Below, piece after piece: positions 1-10,755 of a stretch of DNA of 64,000 nt; the stretch's first letter is position 1, and each line of letters begins with the position of its first letter. Position numbers and translations under genes: made by a program. The stretch is taken from assembly GCF_003589595.1 (NCBI RefSeq), contig NW_020653945.1, positions 6,272,631 through 6,336,630 of the forward strand, written 5' to 3'. The notes beneath the pieces are model-generated. The model ran no database searches, had not been told where the DNA came from, and saw only the letters and a list, made by a program, of their open reading frames with translations. Origin of the DNA: Hyposmocoma kahamanoa. Lineage: Eukaryota > Arthropoda > Insecta > Lepidoptera > Cosmopterigidae.

Positions 1-179
1 GATCGACGTGGCCTTACTAAACCCACCATGGAAATTACTATGCATATCTTAATTTTATCTAGTTCAAGCAGCAATTTACTATTTATTTATCAAATAATAA
101 GTAGACTCAAAGTCAAAGAATTATTTATTCCACAGGTACAATAAATTTGAAAACACTCTCACTTGAAAACGTCATATTT

Positions 180-262
180 AAGCTAGTGCTCGTTCACTAG
201 ACTTCCCTGAGAAGAACGAGCAAGAAACTCTAGGGATTGCATTTTTTGAAATAAACCTTTGA
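180..262 (-). repeat. Family B dispersed repeat fragment
   Basis: On the minus strand it reads as CAATCCCTAGAGTTTCTTGC followed by TCGTTCTTCTCAGGG, the same as at 17745-17790 and related to 6840-6890 and 41815-41880. It is a non-coding dispersed repeat of unknown class. Confidence 0.7.
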
Positions 263-263
263 A

Positions 264-309
264 AAGTGTATTCCATAGCATTTATGCATTTATGCTATGG
301 AATACACTT
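264..309. repeat. Perfect hairpin, 17-bp arms
   Basis: AAGTGTATTCCATAGCA (264-280) is repeated inverted at 293-309 around a 12-nt loop. No gene is linked to it; it may be a snap-back duplication. Confidence 0.85.
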
Positions 310-879
310 CGAATCAAATTTGTATGAAATCTAGAGCCATGTCGTCTTTCCATACATTTTTGTCTAACACGTAGTCTTCAATTTTGTAATATGACTTCAA
401 TCGAAATATTTTTAATGCAGTTTTTAAACATAGGAAATGATAATCTTAATATATGCTCGGGAATCTTATCGACTACGCCATTAACGTTATTACCGTGTCA
501 TCGACTCGCCATTGAAAAGCAGAGTACCAAAAAATTGCAATGGCAGATGATCAGTAACATGATGGCTAGTCTCTGACAAGCCATTATTTTTAACTTTTAG
601 CAGAATACCAAACGTAAAAAATCCTGCCACTGATACTGTGTCGACACGGACCTCTTGGAAGTCAAGAATAAATACACACTTTTGGGATCGTGGTTACATG
701 CTTGCCTATATCTTATTCAAAAAAGTAAACGGTTATTCAGTTGTGTTGGTCGTAGGTGTCCTTCAAGAAAAGGTACTAAACTACACGTTGGCAATGTCAA
801 TTTCATCTTCAACATGTTGTCGAAGTTGTCATCTGCAGTTGTTTTTATTGTATATCCTTTCGATAATATATGCTTGGTA

Positions 880-977
880 GTACAAGGTCAAGAGCACGTC
901 AAGCTTGACACTTATGATTTAAATCATAAGAACGGTGCAAAGTACAAAGTGTCAAGCTTGACGTGCTCTTGACTGTA
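880..977. repeat. Inverted repeat, ~33-bp arms, with a palindromic centre
   Basis: The left arm at 880-913 (core CAAGAGCACGTCAAGCTTGA) recurs inverted at about 945-977. The spacer starts with a perfect 20-bp palindrome, CTTATGATTTAAATCATAAG (911-930). It lies upstream of the first visible exon of copy 1, probably in an intron. Confidence 0.85.
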
Positions 978-1150
978 CTTACATTATGCTAGTCAACGCG
1001 TTTTTCAACAAGTCGCAGTCCTTAATAGAAATAAACGATGATGATGTTCATGGCTTGTTGTTTCTCAAACTATTGCTGTCATTTTTGATTCTTTATACAA
1101 CAGGTACGTGCTAATAATTATACAGTTGTTTAATAACATTTTCATTACAG

Positions 1151-1336
1151 TAAGTCGTCTATTTACGAACATAGGTGAGTGGAGTAACCAGTTGTCAAGT
1201 GTTAATGTCCAATACAGTCCTATACCTGTGGTAGAAATCAACCCTCAGCAGTTTGAGGAGATGTACCGTAACTACGACTTCTACTCGTCTTCCGTGAAGG
1301 ATATGGAAAAATGGGATCCATCACCTGAAATGTCGG
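1151..1336 (+). CDS. Copy 1 exon 3-equivalent
   Basis: The acceptor is ATTACAG before 1151 and the donor GTGAGT starts at 1337. The length of 186 nt starts and ends in phase 1. It encodes VSRLFTNIGEWSNQL, then EEMYRNYDFY and MEKWDPSPEMS. It aligns with copy 2 exon 3 (LFENTTRWCNQL, AEMYSDYKTY, IEKWEPTPVIL). This central part is the least conserved outside the array and is assigned by position and by likeness to copy 2. Confidence 0.82.
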
Positions 1337-4300
1337 GTGAGTTTAAATGAATGGTATATTTATCACAAATCATGACGGGGAAAAAAGGATGAAATATTTT
1401 ACCATTGCATTAAATATGAAACATTAATTTAACCTACGTGTTTAATATGGTGTAAGAACTCGAAAGTTGTTGACGAGTATGTATACCTCGGATAAACCGT
1501 CAAATTAGGCAGAGCAAACTTTGAGGAAGAGGTCAATAGTCGAATCCGACTACGGTGGTGGTAGAAAACCGAAAGTCACCGATATAGCCCAAGGGATTAG
1601 CAAGTTGAAGCGGCAGTGGGCAGTGCCCATAGCTCGTACGGAACTGACGGCCGTTGGGGCAGAAAGGTTCTCGAATGGAAACCATGAACCGGAAGGCGTT
1701 CAGTGGGACGGCCCCCTACTAGATGGACGTATGACCTGGTAAGGGCGGCGGGTAACCGATGGATGCACGTTGCGTCCGACCGGGTAGTCTGGCAACCTTT
1801 GGGGAGGCCTATGTCCAGCAGTGGACTACTTCCGGCTTCCGGCAGTGGCATATGATGATGATTAAGAAATGAACAGTACTCACCATTGCAACTTTACCTT
1901 TGTAATTAGAATTAATACTTTAAGAATTAAATATTAAATTGTAATAAAAAATTCCAAATTATCCCCAATAACATAGCCATTGAACATCGTCTTTGTCATC
2001 GTTTCCATCTAAGTTTTCGTCTTTGTAAGAAATACTTCGGATTGCAAGAGATGTTCATAAGAATGGAATTGTATGATATTTTCTTGTTTGTTTTGATCAA
2101 AGGAACATAGAATAGGATTAAGAATAAAATTCTTTTTCTATTCTATAAAGAACAAAATGTGTTCATTCCCATTTACTATTGTATGTACGTTTTTTTCTTC
2201 AACAATTGCTATTGAAACCACATGTTTATTGAAATTAAAAAATCCATTCTTAACAATTTGAACGAATAAGCATTTACCTGGACCGATTAAAATACATATT
2301 TTTTTAACAATGCATTAGGATAGTATTCAAAATAACTTAAAAAAAGTACGATATTCACAGAAATCTGAATTTTATTTCATAATATCAAGTGACGGGACGA
2401 ACAAGTCGTGCACCTGATGGTAAGCTACACGCCTGTCCATAACAGTCGCAGTGCCACTCAGTGCTTTAAATCGCAAAGATCTGAGGGGCACTGCCACTGC
2501 ACCCGTCACCCTGAGACATAAGTTGACAAGTCTCATGTTCCTGTAATTTTACCAGCATTCTTAACCCTTCCAAACCGGAACGCAGTAATGCTAACTTTAC
2601 TGCTTGGCGGCAGAAATAAGGTAAGGTGGTAGTAATTCCCTAGACGAACTTTTTCTCAAGAAGCTCTACTGCTGCTAATTTGTATTGTATTTGACTAAAT
2701 TCTTCGTTACAGATGAATGTTTAGTGGCGTTATCCTTGTACGAAAGCAAAAAAGAAAAGAAGAGACTAAAAGTTTGTGATTTACCTATGCCCTGCGAGAA
2801 TGTCTTGAAAACTGGAACCGATTTTGGATATGCCCTCTCCCATAGGTGAACGCAAAATTGATAACTTAATAAAGTAAGAGCCATCCCAACCTCCATCTGA
2901 AATCTTCTAGACCCCTTTCATAGAGACTATTTTATGCGTGTTATAAATTAGAGTTCCGTTTTAGTAAAGGTCCTTATGTCATAGTCGTAACATACATTAA
3001 TGAAACTGCCATACTGTAATATTTGTCTGCGTCTCGTATCATCTTACGCTGACAAAGAACAAAATTTTTTATATAGGTAAACATGGCTGAGTTCGAAATT
3101 TGCTTCGAGTATATAACCAGAAATCTTTTCCATCCTCTAAGCCAGAAATAGAGACGTAATGTCATTTAATTTGTTTGAAAACTATTCTGCCAAATCATTA
3201 CTGTGACTGTGTGTTCGAAACAATTGACGGGTCGTCTATTGTTTCACTTCAAATCGACCAGTTTAACTTGAACTTTGCTGTAATGGACGAAAATTGCACA
3301 GTTACATATTTAACATTTAATTACCGATGAAATGTGATTCCGTTTGTTTTGTAATTAGATATTTTGCATATCAATTATTTTCGATATAAAAATATTTGTT
3401 TGTGTGGCGGTCATTCGGTTTTTTTAATGTGGAACATTTTTTAATTTTACTAGAAATTTACTCTTTCCGAAACTTTTCTTCATTACATAACCGTTACAGG
3501 ATTAGGTTAATTTCGTACATAATTATCGGATGACGTAAACAACTCTCAAATGTTTCTTTAAAACAATGATTGACTTCTGGACCTGTCAGGGTAAGAAGTA
3601 ACAATTCGTTGTGGTTCCGATGGTCTATCTATATCGTCGTATATATATATCGTCGTGGGGCTCCCGAAACTTGGTTGAGTTCAACGCCAAGAAAACCCAG
3701 ATATGCTCGTTCAGCTCCAAAAAATCTCCATTCCTTCCACTTCCCTATCTTCAGGGTACAATGCTGACGCTGCAGGACAAGCTCAGCCTACTGGGAATGA
3801 GCATCCGGAAGGACATGAGCAACAAAGATTATATCGAGAGCGTCATCTGTGCCGCGTCGCGTAAGCTTGGCATCCTGAACAAGGTGCACCGATTTTTTAC
3901 TCCAGAGCTGCGATACCTGTTGTATAAAGCTCAGGTCTGAAGCAGCATGGAGTACTGTTCGCACCTTTGGGACGGCTCTGCCAAGTACTTGCTCGATGTC
4001 CTAGATGGACTGCAGCGCTACGCCTTCCGTGTTGTCAACGATCCTCATGTAACTGAGCATGCGGAGTCGTTACAGCTTCGCAGAGATATAGCGTCTCTTA
4101 GGGTATTCTATCGCCTGTACCACGGTGAGTGCTCTGAAGAGTTATTCAACCTTATCCCTTCCTCTCCTTTCCATCAGCGGACCACCCGTGCCGGACTGCG
4201 TTGCCACAGTTGGACGGTCAGTTCAATACCGTCCCGCACTAAAAAGTTTGGCAATTCGTTTTTATGCCGAACCATGAAATTGTGGAACCAACTCCCGGCG

Positions 4301-7300
4301 TATGTATTCCCTCCCCTCTATAACATCGGGTCCTTCAAACGTAGTGTGAAGAAGCATTTGGCCAGACCGGCAAAATGATAGTGACGGAGTGAAGATATTT
4401 GTGTTTTCCATCCGTTACTCTCAGCTCTGGACTGTATTCGCACTTTCCATCAGGCGCGGTGCAGTCATTTTGCCGAGTCGCAATAAAAAAAAAAAATCTA
4501 GTACGTAATTTTTAGCGAACTATTAGTGATTACTGCCTCTGTGGCCGAAAGGCTACCATGCTGCTCAGTTACGCAGAGGTCCCGGGTTCGATTCCCGGAA
4601 AATATTGGTATGCTCTACATTTATTTAATTTAATTACAGCTATTTGTGGTTGTTTATGTGTGTGTCCATGGCACCAGCGACACCTTAGCGCGGTGCTATG
4701 AGTGTGTACGTTATTTTGTTTGATTTTTTATTGTGGTTCTTCCTGAGTTGAGAATGATAACATTATATAGTTAGCTGAACCTAGTTAGTGCTACTAAGTG
4801 CTTTCTGCTCTGATAGGACGTACTGTATTTCATGATGAAAATATCTCTACAATGGGACCCCAGTTTATTAGTTTATACGCCTGTGACGGGACTCCAGCTT
4901 AGTAGTATATACGTTTGTGACTGGAAAAATGAAATTGTTTTCTATTTCCGCCACAGGATTTTACTTCTAACCATAGCTCGCCTGGGAATGGATTGCTATT
5001 TGTTAGGGAAGTTACAGGATGAGGATTTGCATATGGAGCTGTGCCAAGAGGCTTACTACGAAGGACAATACATTGCTATGAACGGCTACGACTTTATTGA
5101 CCTAATGATGGAATACGGTGAGTAATTAATTATAACCACATCATCATCATCATTCAGCCATACGACGCCCACTGCTGGGCATAGGCCTCACTCGTAAATA
5201 ATTGTTTTACCTGTTTTGTTACATATTGTACAAATACGATGCATTTTAAGACTTTTTAATGATAGTTGGAAAATTAATAAGAATGATATTGAAATTTTTT
5301 AAGTTCTCTTTATTGAATGTCACGATGTTTGATCTCCACGATATTCAATTATTTAAGATCGAAAGATTAGAAAAAATCTTTCGATCCGGCTGGATTCGAA
5401 CCAACAACGTCTTACAACCGTGTCAAATAAGTCGTACGGCGCTAGAGCAAATAAGTCGTTAAAACAAAAAACAAAGATTTTCAACAAGAACATAGAAAAA
5501 TTGTCCGCTAGTTCTTTCCGTGGCTGAGTTGGCATAGCGTCAGGCACGGTTTGCTGGAAGACGTTGGTTCGAATCCAGCTGAATCGAAGGAATTTTTTGT
5601 AAGTGTTCGATCGTTGTATTACTAACTAATGGTCATGAAGTTTAGACAATTCATTAAACATGTCGTGCATATTAAGATACAGGGTGATAAATAAAACCAC
5701 TGACTATTTCGAAGGAGTATGCTGTATAATAGAAATAAAAAGTACATGTTCGTTTTGAACGTACTGTCAGCCACGCGTTTGCTCCGTCGAATGTGCAGTA
5801 TGTACTTGAGACGCGAGTATACACATAGTATTGAGTGTGCATTTCATGCGCTTGTTCTTAGTAAAAATTCTGTATTCGATAATAACAAGGTACTTAAATT
5901 GGCCATACTGTGCAAGACAGGATATTGACATTTTTATAGGATAGGCACGCATGAGCAATATGGTTGTAATCATAAGAAACCAGGTTGATCTTGGGGTCAA
6001 ATAGAACAAGTAATTATTTGCATTAATAGTAAGAACAATATTATTTAGTCAGCTACATTTTTTTTCGAAGCCCAACTGCGCTTTACTTAGTTGTCTCTTC
6101 TAAAATACAAAGCCGCATATGTGAATATTTGCCTATTTGGAATGTTCAACTGACACAGGTCGTTAATGTAAATCAAGTACAACATGGGGCCCAATATACT
6201 GCCCTGTGTAACTCCATAGACACTGGCAGGTTATCGCTGCTATATTTACATACAACATATTGCGTACCTAGCAAGCAAGTAGCAAGTAGTCCCGGAATAA
6301 TTGAACTTGTAATACTCGTGAATGCCAAGGTATTCCAATTTAGAGTAACAAGTATGGGAACCAAAACCGTGTCGAATGCCTTAGTAAGGCCCAGAAAAAT
6401 TAAAAATTTTTGGTATCCAGATTACTGAATATCGAGTTGTAAAAATCATGAATAACAGTTTCGTCAAATTTTTCCGTTCGAAAACTGTACTGCCTAGATG
6501 AGAACAGGTTATTGTTATCAAGGAAGCTGGTAACTCAGGTGCTTTTTAATCTTTCCAATATCTTCGATAGGGAAGGTGATATAGAAAGGTCAAGAGTTTT
6601 CGACACATTTACGGTCCGCAAACCAATGAATCGTTTGAATTTGATTGTATAAATTGTTTTGGGAACAAACCTGTCTAAAATAAAGATATCCTAAGCTTCA
6701 TTCATCGGTTGATACTCGGTATAAAAGTACGGTGATACAAAAACTTTAGGTATACGAAAAGTTATACACCTTTTTCATACTTGGATGTCATCCATGATAG
6801 TGACCAAAGGTGATGTGTACAAATGTTTATTTACAAATACCAATCCCTAGAGTTTCTTACTTATTTTTCACAGGACATTTTGTGTTACGAATAAATACTC
6901 ATAGTAGTAGTAGTGTTTAATGGCGCGGTGCAACCTTTGGCGTAAAAGAGTACCATCTACGTTAGTAGCGCCTTCAGAGTGTCTTCCTCCTGAACACGAA
7001 TTGCCATTCGATCTGGAAGTCTTTAAATAGGTTTCAGACTCAGGTTGGAGCAAGAACAATTTGTTCAGGTGGGGATTTTCGGATGGTTTCTTACCTGACT
7101 GTTTATGCGGTGCGACTCAAATGATTGGCCACCTCATATCGTACCCTGCGTACCTTAATACCTGCACGCTAGAGGATTTAATGGCGGCTACTAGTGAAGC
7201 GGTCAGCGTGATTGAGTTCAGGGCCACAATAGTATAATGTGTGTCATCGATACGATAAGAAGTAGTGTTTAATCAATATGACGATTCAGGTGTGATCTAT

Positions 7301-8126
7301 TGTGTAGTTACTTACTTACTTACGAAATAAAGATATATTTAATAATAGCAATATAATAGTAACGCACACACTCAACATAGCCCCGCACTAGGGAAACCAT
7401 GTGTCACGAGTGCCATGGACACACCCATAGACAACCATAAATTATACCCAAACTCACGAGATAAATAAATGTAGGCCATACAAATATTTCCCTCGGCCCA
7501 GGATTTGGACCTGGGACCTCTGCGTGGCAGTCTGGCATGATAACCGTGCGGCCACGGAGGCAGTTGATTTAATTTGTACGTATAGTTATCGTAAAATGTG
7601 TTTTTAGACCTTATATTTTAGTGAAACTCCAAATAATACCCATTATAACTTGTAATATTAACCTAATTGCATACTTCTCCTAGTTTACTCTTCGAATGAT
7701 TTATCTCTATAAAATGATATTCTTTGCTAAAATTATCACTTGCGGAGTTAAACAACTTGAATACTTCGTATTATTTCAGTTGCATTGTGTTCTATGCTGG
7801 GTCATGTGGAGTTTCTTCGACGTGATTGGCTAGAAGAGACTGTACGTCTTCAAACTACGGCTGGATGCTTGTACAATCCTCTCCTCTTCTTGAACCATAA
7901 CGAGACCAGAACTGAAAATCATTGTGACGTGCACATGACGGCAGTAGGCATAGCCGCCCTCAGCTGCGCAGTCAAGTGGATACTAGAGAACGTCTATGCA
8001 CCGCCGAAAAGTATCCTATACACCGACAGTAATATGCTGGCACTTCCTTTCCTAAGACGGCTTTATGCGACAAGCGCACGTCATGGTAAAGATAATAAGT
8101 GGCCCGGCCAACGATATCTCGTGTGA
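1151..8126 (+). CDS. C16orf89-like: C16orf89/UPF0764-family gene, copy 1 (3' part; four last exons)
   Basis: Joined from exons 1151-1336, 2713-2845, 4957-5117 and 7780-8126, about 275 codons with a stop at 8124-8126. Every junction has AG/GT signals and the reading phases (1, 2, 1) match. Family features seen: a Cys-containing segment ending GYALSH, the motif LCQEAYYEGQYIAM, then CSMLG, RRDWLEE, TTAGC and CDVHMTAVGIAAL. These match the layout of the UPF0764/C16orf89 family as I know it: secreted proteins without a proven biochemical role. By comparison with copy 2, the signal-peptide exon and the second exon should lie left of the window; I do not see them in 1-1150. It is the first of three tandem copies. 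Introns carry RTE, CR1-like, SINE and family A insertions. No frameshift or internal stop is visible, so it is probably functional, but its 5' half is unseen. Confidence 0.82.
1510..1865 (+). mobile_element. RTE-like non-LTR retrotransposon, 3' end, decayed
   Basis: In shifting frames it encodes pieces that match the C-terminus of RTE-type polyproteins common in insects (KLKRQWAVPIAR, then RWGRKVLEW-, GRPPTRWT- and RAAGNRWM-like stretches, then AYVQQWTT). At least two frameshifts are present. It ends in a short ATGATGATGATT tail, the simple-repeat 3' end expected of RTE elements. It is 5'-truncated and sits in the copy 1 intron before exon 2713-2845. It is richer in G+C than its surroundings. 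Confidence 0.75.
1866..2388. other. Intronic AT-rich DNA, no gene seen
   Basis: Between the RTE tail and a family A repeat, in the copy 1 intron. No coding signal or recognisable element on either strand. Confidence 0.6.
2389..2676 (+). repeat. Family A dispersed repeat, near full length
   Basis: It starts GTGACGGGACGAACAAGTCG and runs through CACTGCCACTGCACCCGTCA, GTAATGCTAACTTTACTGC and GGCGGCAGAAATAAGGTAAG to GAAGCTCTACTGCTGC. This is the reference copy here for a ~280-bp non-coding repeat found over 20 times in the window. Internal inverted motifs are present; I see no tRNA-type promoter, so the class is open. Confidence 0.85.
2713..2845 (+). CDS. Copy 1 exon 4-equivalent (Cys-rich, GYALSH)
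   Basis: The acceptor is CGTTACAG and the donor is CATAG/GTGAAC. The length of 133 nt is the same in all three copies, entering in phase 1 and leaving in phase 2. It encodes DECLVALSLYESKK, VCDLPMPCENVLKTG and FGYALSH. Two or three Cys followed by a Gly-hydrophobic-Ala/Ser-Leu-Ser/Thr-His end are a family hallmark. A family A repeat ends about 40 bp upstream of the acceptor. Confidence 0.85.
3103..3370 (+). mobile_element. MITE-like repeat (CCAGAAATAGAGACG family)
   Basis: TATAACCAGAAAT and CCAGAAATAGAGACGTAATG are followed by TCTGCCAAATCATTACTGTG and a stretch homologous to 28545-28765 (inverted) and 31185-31375. No coding capacity. The left end looks rearranged (the terminal motif occurs twice). 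Confidence 0.7.
3645..4500 (+). mobile_element. Non-LTR retrotransposon 3' end with poly(A), decayed
   Basis: Two adjacent frames (3611-3940 and 3947-4378, interrupted by TGA at 3938) encode the end of a reverse transcriptase and its C-terminal region: NLVEFNAKKTQICSFSSKKS, KLSLLGMSI, ASRKLGILNKVHRFFTPEL, SMEYCSHLWDGSAKY, DGLQRYAFRVVND, then FKRSVKKHL. This pattern is common in insect Jockey/CR1-type elements. It ends with AATAAAAAAAAAA at about 4483-4497, a retroposition tail. It is 5'-truncated and lies in the copy 1 intron between 2845 and 4957. Confidence 0.85.
4530..4715 (+). mobile_element. tRNA-headed SINE (SINE-1), diverged copy
   Basis: GCCTCTGTGGCCGAAAGGCT gives an A-box-like motif and GGGTTCGATTCCC gives a B box. 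The tRNA-unrelated body (TTTGTGGTTGTTTATGTGTG, TCCATGGCACCAGCGACAC) follows. Same family as 7356, 27187, 44823, 51002 and 53682. Confidence 0.8.
4957..5117 (+). CDS. Copy 1 exon 5-equivalent (EGQYIAM motif)
   Basis: The acceptor is CGCCACAG and the donor is TACG/GTGAGT. The length of 161 nt is identical to copies 2 and 3, entering in phase 2 and leaving in phase 1. It encodes ILLLTIARLGMDCYLLGKLQ and LCQEAYYEGQYIAMNGYDF. The first half is hydrophobic, like the family's L-rich helix after the SH motif. Confidence 0.87.
5300..5625. mobile_element. SINE-2, inverted composite
   Basis: GGCTGAGTTGGCATAGCGTC (A-box-like) and GGTTCGAATCC (B box) near 5522-5578 form a tRNA-like + strand head. The left flank (5384-5412) carries the same head in inverse orientation (GGATTCGAACCAACAACGTC). 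The unit is therefore a fold-back pair of partial SINEs. It follows copy 1 exon 4957-5117 in the intron. Confidence 0.75.
6060..6640 (-). mobile_element. Reverse-transcriptase remnant, antisense
   Basis: Read on the minus strand, one piece gives YGVTQGSILGPMLYLIYIND followed by LCQLN, the block-5 region of non-LTR reverse transcriptases (consensus VPQGSILGPLLFLIYIND). Upstream on the minus strand are SFRTEKFDETVIHDFYNSI-like and LLRHSTRFWFP-like pieces. Stops and frameshifts break it. It lies antisense in the last copy 1 intron and must be inactive. Confidence 0.75.
6760..6890 (+). repeat. Family B dispersed repeat fragment
   Basis: It contains TTTATTTACAAATACCAATC and CCTAGAGTTTCTTACTTATT, homologous to 17700-17800. 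A further piece (GACGATTCAGGTGTGATC, then GAAATAAAGAT) resumes at 7278-7335, so the family B copy appears split by the retroelement tail at 6990-7245. Confidence 0.6.
6990..7245 (+). mobile_element. Non-LTR retrotransposon C-terminal remnant
   Basis: The frame reads LFRWGFSDGFLPDCLCGATQ, MIGHLISYPAY, CTLEDLMAATSEAVSVIEF and stops at a TAA. It matches the zinc-knuckle-like tail (C-x-C-G-x-x-Q-x-x-x-H-L) that ends many insect non-LTR polyproteins. The usual Cys pair after HL is mutated to Tyr. It seems inserted within a family B repeat. Confidence 0.65.
7356..7565 (-). mobile_element. tRNA-headed SINE (SINE-1)
   Basis: The minus strand reads ACTGCCTCCGTGGCCGCACG, a B-box-like GGTCCAAATCC and then the SINE-1 body down to CACACTCAACATAGCCCCGC on the plus strand. 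The B box is degenerate. It lies in the last copy 1 intron. Confidence 0.8.
7780..8126 (+). CDS. Copy 1 last exon
   Basis: The acceptor is TATTTCAG; the exon enters in phase 1 and ends at a TGA at 8124-8126. It encodes VALCSMLGHVEFLRRDWLEE, TTAGCLYNP, CDVHMTAVGIAAL and VKWILENVY, then a variable tail ending GQRYLV. The Trp-Ile-Leu-Glu region is uninterrupted here, whereas copy 3 has an intron at this point. Confidence 0.87.
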
Positions 8127-8213
8127 AAATCAAAAGATTTTGAAGAATTACTTATTGTTAAGCTAATTTCAAACGCTCGATCTAGTTCCTAGGTTTTCCC
8201 GATTGCTATAGTA

Positions 8214-8219
8214 AATAAA
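8214..8219 (+). terminator. Poly(A) signal of copy 1
   Basis: AATAAA lies 88 bp after the copy 1 stop codon, in GTAAATAAAATTATTTG. It is the first canonical signal downstream, so it is the likely 3' end; no cDNA supports it. Confidence 0.5.
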
Positions 8220-8343
8220 ATTATTTGTTGGGCTTTGTTTAAAAGAAATGTAGAGCTGTTATGTTTTCCATTGCCTTTTTGTATAGGTCTAATTACCTGT
8301 TTTATGTGTAGATTAAAAATACTAGTTCTAGGCGCGTTTATAA

Positions 8344-8392
8344 AAGTGACGGAAAGAACAATTCGTGCGCCTGGTGGTGAGCGACTCGCTCG
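8344..8392 (+). repeat. Family A fragment
   Basis: AAGTGACGGAAAGAACAATT followed by CGTGCGCCTGGTGGTGAGCG matches the first 45 bp of family A. It lies just past copy 1's poly(A) signal. Confidence 0.65.
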
Positions 8393-8499
8393 GACTCTGG
8401 TAATAGTACAAAACATGTTATATGAAAAGTTTTGAAAAAGTTTTGTATTATATTTATGAACGTAAATATACATTTTTCTGTTTTAATTACTAATATTCG

Positions 8500-8915
8500 T
8501 TAGCCTTTAGTCGCCGTGTGTAACCGCTCTAAGAGTGGCAACACAATGACATGGCAATACAATGACGCTTTCCGTATTCGGATAGTTACCACGCTATACT
8601 GTAGTGCATCGAACATGTTCGCCGAGGAGGGATTACCTGACTCCTTTGCTGTTGCCAGGGCTCGTATTGCTTCCATTTAGGACAGATATGTCTGGTTCAG
8701 TTTTTAAGTAGTACCTACTGGCGTTCCCTCCACCGCGACGCAAGCAGGAAACAGATTAGACGAGGCCTGTGCGAATTATATAATAATATGTATTTTATGT
8801 ATTTTATTCTGTATTTTATTCTAGTTTATTATCATTATTGTTGTAATATGTCACATCGTATATGTAAAATGGGTTTTTTGCCTGAAAATAAACAATTATT
8901 ATTATTATAAGAATA
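8500..8915 (+). mobile_element. Probable retroelement 3' tail with (TTA)n
   Basis: A short frame (FSTYWRSLHRDASRKQ-like) precedes an AT-rich trailer that ends GAAAATAAACAATTATTATTATTAT. The AATAAA plus (TTA)n ending is like 11790-11820 and 34005-34027. No reverse-transcriptase core remains, so the call is tentative. Confidence 0.45.
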
Positions 8916-10084
8916 ATTTTAGCTTTTAATAAATTAAACATTATCAAACTGCAACTTCTTCTTACTGTTACATAATTTACCTATTAAATTCCTTGATTTT
9001 AGAATTAAAACTAATGTTGAAAACAATGTTATCAAATAAAATAAATAAATAAGAAGACTTTGCCCTTCAACACAAAATACATAACATTTAAAATAGCTGT
9101 GTCAAATAAAAGATAAAAGCCTCAGAAATTTGCAGGTTAACTGTGAAGGTGTGTTCGTCTCTGGTGACACCGCAGTATGTAGAGGCTAGAGACGCCGCAG
9201 ACATCTGTATTTGCATCTGCAACCGCAGATTATCCGCATATTTTTAAATATCTGCTTCCGCATTCGACATCCGAAACAACCAATACGTATTGGGAATACG
9301 GATGTTTTGTAGGTCACGATAAAATCATCTAATATAGTCATTATTATCAGTGGTCATTATTACAATAGCAGATAATGTAATCCACTGTTCTTACGCAATG
9401 CTACAACTCATTATCGCATCACTGTCTAAACTGCTGTTGTTACATAAGCAAGTATTCAATAGCGAATAGCTATGAGAGAGAAATGGCTCTAATTAAAACT
9501 AAAATATATTGCTATCTATTATTTTATTGTTATAATAAGTCACCTATTTTTTTCAAGCGAAATAATGTCGATTTTAGTACTTAATATCGACAGGCTTCTA
9601 ATATCAATCTATTGTAAAAACGGCCATTTTGTTTTGGTTAATTGATTGAGGTTTGTAATGAACAACAATATTGAGTAGAAAATTATATTTCGTTACCTGC
9701 AAAGTTACATTTTTGTGTGCAAAATTTCATTTTCATTTTTAATTTTTGTTATTCTAACTGTAAAAGATATAGGCTAAATCTTAAAAATAAAAAGTGAGTA
9801 CGCTCAAGAAAAATCAGGCTATAATTAGTAATTGATTGATTTAATTTTGTTTGCGCCATCTCTGAGTTATTTTTTCGTCTAATTTTGGTGAATTCATAAC
9901 CTATTTCGGATTTACAATAACAAATATAGTTGAATTTCGTCAAAAGTTACGATAACTGCCTTAAAAACAAAAATTAGTTACACATTACGCGAGAAGATCA
10001 AAAGTTACGAAAATTGTAAGAAATTTAACCATTTGGCAACACTATACAATATCATGTTGTATACAAAACTACTACTCAGTCAGT
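8916..10084. other. AT-rich intergenic DNA, no gene seen
   Basis: Long A/T runs and a degenerate segment rich in GCATCTGC/CCGCAGAT (9180-9300) that resembles 20490-20600. Short open frames here have no recognisable content. Confidence 0.6.
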
Positions 10085-10755
10085 ACACCAGTACTCACTG
10101 ATCTTTTGAATAGGTGTATGAATAGGGGAGTTTTCCCAAAGGCCCTAAAGAAATCATTTGTACATCCCATTCACAAAGCCGGACACAAATCAAGTATTAA
10201 CAACTACAGACCCATATCAATTCTAACTATATTGTCGAAAGTTTATAAACGTATAGTAAATTCGAGGCTTATCAAATATCTAGATAAATTCAATCTCCTG
10301 GCTGACACACAGTATGGTTTCCGTACTGGTTGTTCAACTGACGATGCGATTCATGAGTTTACTGACTTTGTTAAAAAATTGGATGGGAATTACAAATGAC
10401 TTACGATCTTCTTTGACCTGGCAAAGGCTTTTGATACGTTATCCATTCCCCGTCTAATTCATAAACTAGAGGAACTGGGTATAAGAGGTACCCCTCTTGC
10501 TTTCTTACTAGCTATTTCACTGACAGATCCCAATTTGTTAAAATTGGAGATGTTGTAAGTGATGAACTTCCAATAACTTACGGGGTGTCTCAAGGTAGGA
10601 TAATAGGTCCAACACTCTTTCTGTGTTACATAAACAAATTATGTCGGGTAGATTTGACGAAATGCAGGGTGGCATCGTACGCAGACGATACTATATTAAC
10701 ATTTTATTCACGCTCATGGGAAGAACGTTTTAAATTTGCACAAACGGGATTCAAT

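Noticed and set aside
1..1150. Exons 1 and 2 of copy 1
   Set aside because: No signal-peptide-like or exon 2-like segment with fitting splice sites was found; they probably lie outside the window.
1597..1851. 84-codon minus-strand frame as a gene
   Set aside because: It is opposite to an RTE 3' remnant whose protein text is on the plus strand.
4832..5125. Open frame from an ATG at 4832 through the copy 1 exon as a separate small gene
   Set aside because: Only 4957-5117 matches the paralogues, and a good acceptor (CGCCACAG) lies just before 4957. The extra upstream part is intron sequence.
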